This document shows, piece after piece, positions 21,859 to 33,206 of a stretch of 64,000 nt of DNA. Source of the stretch: Bretschneidera sinensis (taxonomy: Eukaryota > Streptophyta > Magnoliopsida > Brassicales > Akaniaceae). Numbering within the stretch: position 1 is the stretch's first letter; every line of letters starts with the position of its first letter. A program made the translations under genes and the position numbers. The notes beneath the pieces are model-generated. The model was not told the origin of the DNA. It saw only the letters and a program-made list of their open reading frames with translations, and made no database searches. The DNA lies in NCBI GenBank assembly GCA_023935145.1, contig CM043700.1, positions 29,435,001-29,499,000 on the forward strand. Reading direction: 5' to 3'.

Positions 21859-22190
21859 ATGGAGTATATCTCTATAAGCAAATATTCCCAAAAGACACCT
21901 GAAAAGAAAAAGAGCATGAGTCAGATCCCCCATGCTTTGAAGATTGGAAGTCTCATGAATGTTATGTTATGTACCAGATCTGATATCGGTCATGCTATAA
22001 GTATTACTAGAAAATATCGGTCTAATCCAGGTTTGAAACACTAGGTTGTTGTGAAGAACATTCTTAAGTACTCCAGAATGAGTAAAGATTTGTTCATCAC
22101 TTATGGATGAGGTGACTTGAAATTGGAAGGGTACACTGATTATAGTGTTCCCTATAAGCCAATGGAATTTGACCTACAAGCCAATGGAAT
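21859..22190 (+). pseudogene. copia RNase H start, remnant
   Basis: A stretch with SQIPHALKIGSLMNVMLCTRSDIGHAI corresponds to the PYASAVGSLMYAM-type motif between RT and RNase H, followed by a YTDS-like YTDYSV. Homology fades after a short duplicated phrase (CCAATGGAATTTGA, at about 22,160 and 22,183). The catalytic part is missing. Confidence 0.65.
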
Positions 22191-23055
22191 TTGATGTTAC
22201 GAGCATGTTACATGTAAATTTGTTTTATTTATTTATTGATAATAAATAATAGTTAATGGAAATCATCTTACTTATCATGTTCATTACAAGTCACCATATG
22301 TGCATTACATGATAAAGCCTATAGAATAAGAGCAATGAAAATAAGCACTATATGAGATCATGCTAGTGAGATGTATTTCTTTAAGCTTTATTCTTAAATA
22401 TTCCTAATCATAGGATCGCTAAGAAGGGCATTAGTGAATCCGAATAGATTTGTACATACTATGTTTCCTCAAGGAGTTGGGGGTGATTGATCTCATGGTC
22501 ACTATTGTATGAGACACTAAAACAAGTTATGTAGGTGCTTGTTAGAGAACTGGTACATAGAACTGACTCGATAAAAAAATTCCTAATGGACATTTTACTG
22601 GCTGTCAATAGGAATTCTTATGTTGCAATTATACAAGTGATCCTTAGATTTGAGGCACCATGGATACCTTATATATGGGTCATCATGCTTTGATGCTACC
22701 TAAATGAGATTATAATCATGGATCACAAAAAGGTAAAAATTATATATAATCGCTTATTTATAATGTCAGTAAAAGATATATAATGTCTAATGTGATCTGA
22801 TTAAGTCACAACTTGAAAATTCCTTGGGCAATGTGGGGTGAAAATTTGAAAGGAGTTTCTAGTTTCACCATTTAAGCTATAGACTTGAGATCTAGGTACA
22901 TATGATTAAATAATTAAGGCTTGATAGTAAATCCATGTCTTAGATTTAATCAAGGATATTGCAACATGGAATGATTGAATTGTAAGGTAACTAATAATGA
23001 AAATGTTCACATCAATTCATATTATTTGGGTAGTCATGACATACTAGTAAGTGTT
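22191..23055 (+). other. 3' region of the copia remnant
   Basis: AT-rich sequence without an open frame of note. The part around 22,470-22,720 may be eroded RNase H tail and 3' leader, but no motif is secure. It ends with the first GTGTT copy (23051-23055) and continues after C at 29456. Confidence 0.4.
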
Positions 23056-24515
23056 TGATTATGCCCAAAGTATAATGCGGTAGTTGTAGCACGGCTTTGG
23101 GGTGTCGATTCCACAGGGAAACAAATTAACTACAAAAGAAAGTGCAAACCTTAAAACGAACGATAAAAGTTAAACAAGAAAATCTGAGTTTGAAGTAGTG
23201 TGAAATAATTGTGTAAATATAATATAGAATAATAAGGGTCCGAGAATCCTCCCTAGGTTCGTTGCCTTTTTCTATTCTTGATTCAGTTGTTTTTATCTCG
23301 ATTGCAAGTTTCACATCCCAAACAAGCAATCGGCAAATATTCAATTAAAGCACATATATAAACCCTAATGTAATTGATATAAATTGCTCTTTTGAATTAA
23401 GTACACATGACCTATCCTATAGATTTATCAAGAAACGATAATATATCTTTAATGACAATATCGCAGTAATCGACAAACCTAAAAGAGAAGTCTACCGAAC
23501 TCAATCACATCCAAACAGATTGACATAAGAAGAGTATGACTAGATTTATATCTAGGAGAAGCATGCAATCACCAGATTAAGAGGAAATCTTCTAATTAGA
23601 TTAAAGAATAAATCATAACAATGTTTAATGATAATAAATCCAAACTACAATGAATCAAAACTAGAAAATAAGAACAACTACACCTAGGGATTCATCCCTT
23701 TGCTTTGCTTGGAGATTAGACGGCCATGGGGCTCCTCTTTGAGTCTTTGGACCCTTGTCCAGCCTCTAATTCTCCCATTATCAAACCCTAAGTGGCCTAT
23801 TTATATTACAAGAGTCCAAGGGTGTTTTTGGGTTTATTCTAATGTTTAAAAACCCTAATTAAAGTCTAACTCGGAGATGTAAATCCGTGTACGCACTACG
23901 GTGCTAGGCATGTTCTGGATTGGATGAGCTTCTGGGCACCGCGATGCTGTTGTGAAGCACCGCGTGGTGCTAGCTGGTGGTTCAAGATGTGGAGGTTCTG
24001 GGCGCTACGGTGCTGGTCGCGGTGCTGGCTGGTGCTGTTCTGGACTGATCTTTGTCTACTAAAACTACCATAACTTTCTCTAGAAAACTCATTTTGACGA
24101 GTCGTAAATTCTCCCGAAAATAGACTTCCGGATCTTTCTAATAATATATGGCTCATCTCCTGGTTCTTCTTGCATCAATATAGTTTAATTTGCAAAAATG
24201 ATTGATCTGTACGGGCAATTCTGGTAATTTAGTGAAACTCCTTTCCAAGTCGTGGCACACACACTTTCTTCCCTTCATTTTGTCCTCCCAGAAGAACTCT
24301 TTCACTCCGATATGCATGGGATCTTTGTGCTTAATTCAATGGTAGCATTTCCCTCTCTTTTAGACTCCAAAAACCTGAAAATGCATCAAAACAAATCAAT
24401 GATCCAAGAATGACACTTTAGAATTGTTAAGGTATAAAAGTGCAATTCAAACCTAGATCAACCCTAAAATACTAACAATTAAGTACTTTAAAGATGCGTT
24501 TTATGACTCTCATCA
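23056..24515 (-). repeat. 3' LTR of element C
   Basis: 1460 bp, on the plus strand TGATTATGCCCAAAG to GACTCTCATCA. A TATA element (TAATATAAATAG, minus, about 23798-23809) lies downstream of a GC-rich block (about 23885-24052) with GCACCGCG/GGTGCT repeats. The U5 box is at 23102-23122. Confidence 0.92.
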
Positions 24516-24530
24516 CAACCCCTAACTAGC
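24516..24530 (-). promoter_or_regulatory. polypurine tract of element C
   Basis: Minus strand AGTTAGGGGTTG directly before the 3' LTR, one change away from AGTTGGGGGTTG in E (50634-50645). Confidence 0.65.
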
Positions 24531-26090
24531 TTATTGCTAGTCCCTAGCAATTCAAACGAAAACAAGACATGAATTCTATGGTGGGAATTGAAGCAAAGTG
24601 AAGTAATGCTAGTGTTAAACAAAGATTAATTCACTTTTGTCTCAAAAATCACACATAACACACGGCACATAGAATCATTAAATTTCACCCAAGTCCAAAA
24701 GTAATCTAAACATCAACCTTAAAATCGTTATCAACTCTTAACATCCATCTTACCACAATCCATTAATCCGAACACCCGGATGATTTTATGCATAACATTC
24801 ATGAATACAAGTCTTGGCCTCTAAAACATGACAAATTTTGTGACATCAATCACAAAAACAAGCTCCATAGGCTCATTTTTCAAATCATTCTCCACTATTG
24901 TAGAAAAATCACACTACATTGGATCAATAGCTCTTTAATAAGCTTGTAACATTAGGTTAAGGTAAAGGTTAAGAAAGAACGGGAAGGATTCACAAGTAAA
25001 AGAACTCAATCTCTTAGTTTTAAACACAACCACTTTAAGCACTTGATAACCTTACTTCAACACCCAACTCTTTCAACCATTTTTTTTATAAGAGCATATC
25101 TCTCAATAAGTCACCACTTTTCTTTTCTTTTCTTCTTTCTTTGCCATAATTCACTTTTTTTATTTTTTATTTTGGCACATAAGACCATTCACATCATTTT
25201 TCATCATTTTTTTCTTTTCCACAACCTCCAACTTATCTCTTTTCATGTATTTGGGCTTTGGTAGTAATATTTTTTTTTTCTCATACTTTCATCCTTACTT
25301 CTCTTGAGTGCTTCTCAACAAATGTATAGAACTAAGTTCTTTTAAAAGAAAGGTAAGGATAAAATATTTTAGGCTCACAAAGGTGAGTAAATAGGCTATT
25401 GAAAGAAATAAGGCTCAAATAGGTGACTAGTGATAAATATAGCAATGGTGAGTTTGAAAGGATCAAACGGTTCAAAAATGTCCTATATCATATCGTAAGT
25501 AATATACATTCTAGGAATTTGCCTCAAGTGGTTACCAAGTAAGTTCTAGAGCTTGTCGAGACTGCAAAAGTATTCACAAAACAATCACACATAAAACTTC
25601 TCTAAATGTTTTTAGACTAATCATACAATCTTACCACAAACTAGAGTCTCAAACCAAATCAAGATTAACACTTAAATTATTCTCAAACCAAAGCAAGATT
25701 TAATTTCTTCTAAATGCTATATGCTATCTCGATTAAGTTCATATCATTGACATGTGAGTTAACTCTAAGGCTTACACAAAGCATGCTTAAAACAAACAAA
25801 AAGGGAAAAATGATACCAAGCAGCTCAATGAAAAACATGAAAAACAGGAATATGTTTCCTCCACCCCCAACTTAAAATAAGCATTGTCCTCAATGTAAAA
25901 GTAAAAGTTAAGGAAACTCTCTTTTTAACAAAAAATGCATGGAAGCTGAAAATTGTGCACCACCATTTGAACTGCTTCGTATTTTTGTCTTTGAAAAAGA
26001 AATACGAAAGTAAAACTGGAAAACAGCAAAATAATAATAATAAATAAGAAAAAATATATGAAAAATAGTAAAAATAAAAGGATATGTTGT
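24531..26090 (-). other. 3' noncoding region of element C
   Basis: No gene. It aligns with the same region of D, E and F. It has a tract that is purine-rich in element sense (plus-strand T/C tract about 25,105-25,215) and the hairpin CATTG-TCCT-CAATG (25882-25895) beside a PPT-like CCACCCCCAACTT (25861-25873). The plus-strand ORF at 25,043-25,264 is only the low-complexity tract read through. Confidence 0.68.
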
Positions 26091-26132
26091 GGGTTGCCTC
26101 CCATGAGCGCTAAGTTTTACGTCTTCAGCCAA
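26091..26132 (-). other. conserved post-pol motif, copy in C
   Basis: GGGTTGCCTCCCATGAGCGC followed by TAAGTTTTACGTCTTCAGCC on the plus strand. The coding remnant stops within a few tens of bases, so the pol deletion ended just short of this motif. Confidence 0.75.
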
Positions 26133-26137
26133 CACTT

Positions 26138-26341
26138 TTATTTCCTCTTTGAAAAACATAGGTTGAATGCACCAGCCACTGCTTCACTGCCAAATTCGGT
26201 GCTCGTATGCTTTAGAGAGGCCTCAAGGATGTCATTAGTAACATCCGTAAATTCTAGCTCGATATATGCTCTTGTGAAGCCATGGATGAAGGTGGACTCC
26301 AATGGATTATGGTTCTGGACCTTTTTCCATGAATGAGTCAA
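26138..26341 (-). pseudogene. stub of the protease-RT linker in element C
   Basis: Encodes NHNPLESTFIHGF and a DVTNDILEASLKHTS segment, which match the linker downstream of protease in A (DVTNDIIETVHFLETSP). It is preceded (about 26,340-26,400) by a damaged gag tail, so protease has been deleted on one side, and RT through integrase on the other. Confidence 0.65.
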
Positions 26342-27848
26342 TCATGTATGCTTGGTGGGTTTCGTCTACATCCTTTGATTTTTTCATTGTTGGGATGTGT
26401 AATGACTTACTCAGTGTCTCAACGATATTCACCTCCTTCAAATTCTGTTGTACTAGGTGTTGACCATGGGGTGTGGACTGAGCTTGAGAAAGGAAATTAC
26501 CTCACTCAGTCACACTCAAGTAGTTCATCAACTTTGACACTTAGCTCTTTAAATCCTTATGTTCTTTAACAACCAGCACAATTAAATATTCAAGCCTTTG
26601 ATTAGTCTTCCCCTGTGCCTCAATAAAAGCATGTAAAGTGTCTTCTAAATGACTCCTAGAAGATATAGGTGCATGATATGGTTCAAGATATGGTGCAGGG
26701 GGTTGTGCAAGCTTCTAGTTTTCAGACTTCCAGTTGAAATTGGGGTGATTTTGCCATCCCAGATTATAAGTATCAGAGAAGGGTGCCAAAGGCTTCTTGT
26801 ACATGCCTAAGGCATTACATTGTTCCTTATACATCCCTCTCATCTCAACAAATGTGGGGCACTCTTGGGCGAGATGATCTACCCCGCCACACACAAAACA
26901 TGGTTCAAAAGATTTTGCATAATTAACCACGTGTGTTGGCTTTAAGCTCTTAGTCTTTAATACATCTAGTTCCCTAGTGAGCATCTCGACCTTGGCCTTA
27001 AGGTTATCCTCTTGCCTAAGATGGTAAATTCCACCACCATTCGGGTGCCCTATAGGTCGTGACCTGTTTGTGCTTTCAGTAGCACTAGGTCCAGTCTAAG
27101 TGTGAGCTTTTTCAGCAAGCTCATTGAGGTACTCTATGGCCTCATCAGGATGTTTTTCTAAAAATTCACCATTACACATCATCTCTACAAATTGGCGCTC
27201 TCTATATGTAAGTCCCTTATAAAAATAGCTCACTAAGCGCCAATTCTCATACCCATGGTGAGGGCACATACTCAATAACTCCTTAAATCTCTCCCAGGAC
27301 TGATACAAAGTCTTGCTGTCCTTTTGTGCAAAGGTAGAGATTTGTCTTTTTAAAGCATTGGTCTTATGTTAGGGAAAGTATTTATTAAAGAAAATTCGAG
27401 TCATCTCAGCCCACGACCCAATAGATCGTGGTCTTAGTGAGAATAGCTAACTCTTAGCTCTATCCTTCAAGGCAAAAGGAAAGAACTTAAGTTTAATAAT
27501 GTCATGAGTTTCATCTTGACTATGAAAAGTCGCAACTACTTCCTCAAACTCTCTAATGTGCACATATGAGTTTTCATTTTCCAAGCCATAGAATGTAGGG
27601 AGTAACTGTATCATCCCTGTTTTAAAATCTAGTTGACGAGTATTGGCTGGAAACATGATGCATGATGGTGTGGCTGTGCGTGTAGGGTTGAGGTAATCCT
27701 GAAGGGTCCTAGAGGGTTGATATTCATGTTCACTCATTTCTTCTGGACTAGGTGGACTGTCAAATAAAGGATTTAGAAAAGAGTTTAATTCTGACTCTAG
27801 CACAGGCCTACAAGCAAATCTACCCAAAGTGTCTCTATATCGGGGCAT
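26342..27848 (-). pseudogene. gag of element C
   Basis: Starts MPRYRDTLGRF at 27848 and reads SRTLQDYLNPTRTATPSC, LLPTFYGLENENSYVHIREF, then the capsid-like region to a stop near 27,447; further open parts are 27096-27308 (MCPHHGYENWRLVSYFYKGL) and 26715-26984. The last holds an intact knuckle CFVCGGVDHLAQECP (CX2CX4HX4C, about 26,863-26,907 on the minus strand) and the following SDTYNLGWQNHPNFNW. About three stops break the frame. The gag N- and C-terminal halves agree with E. Confidence 0.84.
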
Positions 27849-28012
27849 GCAAGATCACAAAATGATAAAATAAAATAAAATAAAAATTAATGCAGCAAGC
27901 TAAAAGAAGGAACGAAGTTACCATCTTTACAAACTACTGAAAAGAAAAACTATTTACAAATCTTCTACCGTCTTGTCTCAAAGTTGACAATCTCCCTTAA
28001 GTTAAGCACGTC

Positions 28013-28030
28013 TCCTCGGCAACGGCGCCA
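28013..28030 (-). promoter_or_regulatory. primer-binding site (tRNA-Asp) of element C
   Basis: Minus strand TGGCGCCGTTGCCGAGGA, 5 bp after the 5' LTR; one mismatch to the tRNA-Asp complement. Confidence 0.88.
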
Positions 28031-28035
28031 AAATT

Positions 28036-29450
28036 TGATTACGCCCAAAGTATAATGCGGTAGTTGTAGCACGGCTTTGGAGTGTCGATTCCACAGGGAA
28101 ACAAGTTAACTACAAAAGAAAGTGCAAACCTTAACACGAACGATAAAAGTTAAACGAGAAAATCTGAGTATGAAGTAGTGTAAATAATTGTGTAAATATA
28201 ATATAGAACAACAAGGGTCCGGGAATCGTCCCTAGGTTCATTGCCTTATTCTATTCTTGATTCAGTTGTTTATATCTCGATTGCAAGTTTCACATCCCAA
28301 ATAAGCAATCAACAAATATTCAATTAAAGCACATATATAAACCCTAATGTAATTGATATGAATTGCTCTTTCGAATTAAGCACACATGACCTATCCTATA
28401 GGTTTATCAAGAAACGACAATATATCTTTAATGACAATATCGCAGTAATGGACAAACCTAAAAGAGAAGTCTACCGGACTCAATCACCTCCAAACAGATT
28501 GACATAAGAAGAGCATGACTAGACTTATATCTAGGAGAAGCATGCAATCACTGGATTAAGAGGAAATCTTCTAATTATATTAAAGAATAAATCATAACAA
28601 TGTTTAATGATAATAAATCCAAACTACAATGAATCAAGACTAGAAAATAAGAATAACTACACCTAGGGATTCATCTCTTTTTCTTGCTTGGAGATTAGAC
28701 GGCCATGGGGCTCCTCCTTGAGTCTTTGGACCCTTGTCCAGCCTCCAATTCTCCCTTTAGCAAACCTTAAGTGGCCTATTTATATTACATGAGTCTAAGG
28801 GTGTTTTTGGGTTTATTCTAATGCTTAAAAACCCTAATTAAAGTCTAACTCGGAGATGAAAATCCGTGTGTGTGCTGTGGTGCTACTGGGGAGCACCGCG
28901 GTGCTGGCTGGTGGTTCAAGATGTGGAGGTTCTGGGCGCTGCGGTGTTGGCCGTGGTGCTGGCTGGTGTTGTTCTGGAATGACATTTGTCTACTAAAACT
29001 GTCATAACATTCTCTAGAAAAATCATTTTGATGAGCTGTAAAATTCTCCTGAAAATAAACTTCTGGATCTTTCTAAGCATATATGGCTCATCTCCTGGTT
29101 CTTCTTGTATTAATACAGTTTAATTTGCAAAGATAATTGATCTATACGGGAAATTCTGGCAATTTAGTGAAACTCCTTTCCAAGTCGCAGCACACACACT
29201 TTTTTCCCTTCATTTTGTCCTTCCAAAAGCACTCTTTCACTCCGATATGCATGGGATCTTTGTGCTTTTTTCAATGGTAGCATTTACCTCTCTTTTAGAC
29301 TCCAAACACCTGAAAATGTATCAAAACAAATCAATGATCCAAGAATGACACTTTAGAATTGTTAAGGTATAAAAGTGCAATTCAAACCTAGATCAACCCT
29401 AAAATGCTAACAATTAAGTACTTTTAAAATGCATTTTATGACTCTCATCG
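28036..29450 (-). repeat. 5' LTR of element C
   Basis: 1415 bp, same family as 23056-24515; small indels, mainly in the GC-rich U3 block (about 28,860-28,975). The outer end is CATCG instead of CATCA, a mutated terminal base, followed at once by the GTGTT duplication. Confidence 0.91.
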
Positions 29451-29455
29451 GTGTT

Positions 29456-29990
29456 AATCATGACTTGTAGAAGCCCTAAAGAATTAACTATAATTCATTC
29501 TTGATTAATGGAAGAATTAAAAGTAGTTTTAATTCGAATTAAAATTAATAAGAGTTTTAATTAATTGGATGGGATCCAATTGTTACGACCTACTACCAGT
29601 GCAATATTGAACCTAAGGGTTCACACACAATTGGGTAATTGTAAGAATAAAGAAAACTAATGGGCCAAAAGAGAGAATTCTAGGAATTAATTAAACTAGG
29701 GGTTGCAATTCTAGAAATCATAGAGCTTTTAGGAGTAAGTACTATATATAAAGGTTCTATTTGATAGAAATCCAAATAATAATATTTTTGTTGATATTAG
29801 TTTCAATCACTTTCTCTCTCTCTAAAAGAGCCGAATTTTCAGAGCTAGTTGTCACAACTTCAACCCATAAAACTATCCTTATGAGTCTAGGACATACAAT
29901 CGAATTATTTATCATATTTTTAATAGGAACCTCATTATGTTATTTTAATTTTTCAAATTTATCTCAATATTAACTTTTCATTCGTGGATA
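29456..29990 (+). repeat. probable 3' LTR segment of the copia remnant
   Basis: Continues the copia flank after C. It has an LTR-like layout: CCTAAGGGTTCACACACAAT near 29,612, then a TATA element TATATATAAA (29,743-29,753) and TCTCTCTCT tract. A 70-codon open frame at 29,761-29,973 has no homology I recognise and is probably fortuitous. The ends are not defined. Confidence 0.45.
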
Positions 29991-30074
29991 AAAGATGAAA
30001 GATATATTACAAATCAAATCAAATTTATCCACCTCTTACAACATAACCATCAATATATACACAATAAACTGTAG

Positions 30075-30211
30075 CTTGAGAAGAGGATTCCAAAGATACC
30101 ATTTAAACCAGAAGACGCTCTTGATGGGAAAAAATGACGTCTAACTTGAGGAGAGGATGCCAAAGACCACTTAAACCAGAAAACACTCTTGATGGGAAAA
30201 AGGACGTCTAA
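30075..30211. repeat. 70-bp tandem duplication
   Basis: Copies at 30075-30144 and 30145-30211, both running from CTTGAG(A/G)AGAGGAT through CTCTTGATGGGAAAAA to GACGTCTAA, with a few substitutions and a small indel. Confidence 0.8.
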
Positions 30212-30471
30212 TACTCCTCCAAACCTGGCCATTTCACTAAAGAAACGACCAGTCAGCTTTTAAAGCCTATATGAGTTTAAAGTATCAAAATTTAAATTCT
30301 TATACAACAAAAAATAACATTTTTTATATAAAACACATAAACAAATTCATAAATCATTAACTAATCTCAATACTAAAAGTCATCATGTAACTTTTTTTTA
30401 TCTTCTCGAAACTCATGAATAATTTAATCATCTTTTTTCTTGGACTGGTTTCCAAAGAGAAAGCATACACA

Positions 30472-30473
<2 letters not shown>

Positions 30474-30535
<62 letters not shown>
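30474..30535. repeat. (AT)n microsatellite
   Basis: About 31 uninterrupted AT units. A minus-strand open frame rich in Ile-Tyr across it is an artefact. Confidence 0.95.
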
Positions 30536-30538
<3 letters not shown>

Positions 30539-30791
30539 TAGCAGGATCATATATAGATGTCCCCACTAGCACGACACATATCCGGATACTATAACAGACT
30601 ACAGTTGATGATGAAATAATATCTAGGGCACACCCTTATCATCATCTCGTGTCCCCATATAGCAGGATACATACATAATATAATAAATATCCCCACCTAG
30701 TAGGGCACTTCTGTGTATTATTACAACATCAGTACCAAGCCCATTCTCATTATCTCAATAATAAATTTCATTCTCAATTCTTTTTCACACT

Positions 30792-32393
30792 TGATATGCA
30801 AATTTTAAATGCTCACAAGTGCACTAATCACAAATAGTATTGCGATGAGTTTACTCTCAAGGTCGATCTCTCAAGGAATTGTAGTGGTTTAAATCCTAAA
30901 TTACTTTCTTAAAATTACTAAAACAAGCTCTAAAATTAAATCTCAAACACTCTAATTAAAAGATTGGTGAAGAGAAAATTGAAATAAAAACAATTAAGTA
31001 AATTAAACAAAACGAATTATGAAGAGATTAGTATAATCAATGAGAAAAATTAGGAGTTTAGCTTGCTGTCCAATCATGAATTGGAACATTTGGTGAATAT
31101 AAAGAATTAATCAACATCCAAGTCTATTGGTATTTCCGCTAAGACCAGAGAATGCCATTGATCGTGTTTATTCTCAATTTAGAACTAATTAATTAAATCT
31201 CATGGATCGTGTTCATCAATTAATTAGTCAAATTAAGTATAAGGAAAACGCAACCCCCTAAATCACAATTTGATTTCAATCCTGATTTAAATTCCTATTC
31301 AAGAAAGCTTAATTAGGTCTAGATGATTTATCCTCAACCTAATCTCAAATATTAACCTTGACTATCAATAATAGATGGTCAATCCACAAGCAATAATCAA
31401 AAGTATGAAAAATATTGAATAAGAAATAATCTGAAAAATTTTATAAAACTAAATCCACAAGAATATCCAAAACAATCAAGGCAGCTAAGCCAAACGGCCA
31501 ACAATGCGTTCAGCCACTCATGTTTAAATCCCAATCATAGAATTCAAATACTAGGGTTACAAGCATATTGAAGGACAAAAGGAACAAAGATATAATTTTT
31601 TCCCTGGTTATAAGATGAATCCTCAAAGTCTTGAAGCGATTGATTGTCGTCTTCAGTCTCTTGATAAGTCGTCTTGATGAAAGAAACTGTCTCCTCCTTC
31701 AATCTCCCAAAACTCCTCTTGATAATATCTCTCCAAAAACCTGCCGTTGTCTCTCCTCTTCTCTGAGTCTAAAATTCCTATATATAGCTGTATGGAGATG
31801 GCTTCTTAGACAGAAAAGTCACCTTAGGTTTTCTGTTAGGGCCATGTGCTTCTGCTGCTGTCCAGGCCGGGTTCTGCTGCTGTCCAGGCCCGGTTATGCT
31901 AAAACTGCCATAACTTTCTCTAGAAAAATCATATTTACAAGCCGTAAAATTCTCCAGAAAATAGACATCCTGATATTTCCAAAAATATATGGCTCATCTC
32001 CTAGTTCTTCCTGAATCAATACAAATTAATCCACAAAAATCACTTATGCCACACTGAAATCATGCACAGCCTGACCTTTGTCTACTAAAACTGCCATAAC
32101 TTTCTCTAGAAAAATCATATTTATGAGCCATTAAATTCTCTAGAAGATAGACATCCGGATCTTTCCAAGCATATATGGCTCATCTCCTGGTTCTCCCTGA
32201 ATCAATATAGTTTAATCTGAAAAAGTGACTGATCTGTACGGGTGATTCTAGCAATTTAGTGAAACTCCTTTCCAAGTGCTTATGAACCTATAAACCAACG
32301 AGAAACAACTCAAAGTAACAAATTCCTAAGCTAAACATATAAATAAATACTTGAAAAACATAAAAAAATACTAGGACAAATATTCGTTCATCA
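30792..32393 (-). repeat. 3' LTR of the family IV element
   Basis: 1602 bp, plus strand TGATATGCAAATTTTAAATG to CGTTCATCA. It matches 53185-54029 over its first ~850 bp. A minus-strand TATA lies near 31,773-31,784 (CTATATATAG). Upstream in element sense is a two-copy CTGCTGTCCAGGCC(G/C)GGTT phrase (about 31,853-31,900). The plus-strand ORF across 31,631-32,014 is fortuitous. Confidence 0.88.
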
Positions 32394-33206
32394 AATACCC
32401 CCAAACCTAGATTTTGCTAGTCCTCAAGCAAAACTAAAAGAAAACATAAACAAATCAAACCTAGAAACTTAAATCAACAAAACCCTCATGCCTTAATTCA
32501 TATTATGACTCATATCTAGATATCTTATGCACAATTGTGTTCACAGTCTCAACACTTCACAATTCATTACTCAAATCAAGTACACATCGCACATCTATAT
32601 TCCAATGCTCAAAACACTTCACGTCAATTACCCCCAAACCTAATGTCAAGAATCCAAATTCGCTTCGACACTAGGCCTCACAGGATTCACTCATGAAGCA
32701 CACCGAACCTAGGTTTCAAACACTCATCAAGCATATGCGAATAGAAGTTATGTAAACAATGAACTGAAATTTCAAATATAAATTTGCATATGAATATGGA
32801 TATCATCAAAGAACGCTCATATGTTCGCAAAATAGATCTCATGAAAGGAATCAAATGTTAGGATTGCAAAGCTATCACATTGCCTATATCATATCCTAGT
32901 CAAACACCTCAAGCAAAACATATTGAGTATGAACCTCTGCATAGATGGGCTTGGTTGGCCAAACCTGATTTACACCAAAGCTAAGCTCTTTCTTTTCAAC
33001 TCTTTATAAGAGCGACTTCAATACCCTTGAAATATCTCAAGCCTTCTTTCTTGTCTAACCAAATCCCTTTTTGACATGTTTCTCATATATATATATATAT
33101 ATATATATTCTTTTTTTTTTGAGAAATAGGAATTTGGACTTTTCTCCAGAGACAGTGGCAACTAGGGCGTGTAATGATAGGCACATACTCAAACTTCTTA
33201 CTCAAG
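32394..33206 (-). other. polypurine tract and 3' noncoding end of the family IV element
   Basis: On the minus strand, AGGTTTGGGGGTATT (32394-32408) directly precedes the LTR and is its polypurine tract. The rest has no gene. A second short AT repeat (33085-33108) and a T tract (33111-33120) occur. Near 33,207 the sequence changes to family II 3' region (element D). Confidence 0.65.

Larger units (their letters stand above)
23056..29450 (-). mobile_element. Element C: family II Athila/Tat-like element, pol-deleted
   Basis: LTRs 23056-24515 and 28036-29450, internal region 24516-28035, duplication GTGTT (23051-23055, 29451-29455). Minus-strand order is 5' LTR, tRNA-Asp primer site, gag, a stub of the protease-RT linker, post-pol motif, 3' noncoding region, polypurine tract, 3' LTR. 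Protease, RT, RNase H and integrase are gone. At 3.5 kb, the internal region is less than half of that of E (same family, 7.7 kb). Confidence 0.93.
16626..29990 (+). mobile_element. decayed Ty1/copia element interrupted by two younger insertions
   Basis: Plus-strand order gag, protease, integrase, RT, RNase H is that of Ty1/copia (integrase before RT), unlike the other elements here. It is interrupted by a truncated LTR at 20228-~20,940 and by element C at 23056-29450. Rejoining the flanks of C at the GTGTT duplication gives continuous sequence. The outer boundaries are uncertain; the 3' LTR is probably around 29,456-29,990. Many stops make it the oldest-looking element in the window. Confidence 0.65.
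29991..30791. other. unassigned AT-rich segment with tandem repeats
   Basis: No gene. It includes a 70-bp tandem duplication (30075-30211), an AT microsatellite (30474-30535), and two diverged phrases with GTCCCCACTAGCA / ATCCCCACCTAGTAGG near 30,558 and 30,695. It may be host DNA between elements or the end of the copia remnant. It stops at the family IV LTR start (30792). Confidence 0.5.

Noticed and set aside
25043..25264. 73-codon Phe-rich plus-strand open frame
   Set aside because: It is the T/C-rich complement of the purine tract in the C 3' region.
29761..29973. 70-codon hydrophobic open frame near a TATA box
   Set aside because: It lies in an LTR-like copia end; composition-driven hydrophobicity and short length do not support a gene.
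30357..30572. Minus-strand open frame with a long Ile-Tyr repeat
   Set aside because: It is the (AT)n microsatellite read in frame; no other coding signal.
31631..32014. 127-codon plus-strand open frame in the family IV LTR
   Set aside because: It lies antisense to the LTR promoter and R region, with no homology that I recognise and no support from the partner LTR.
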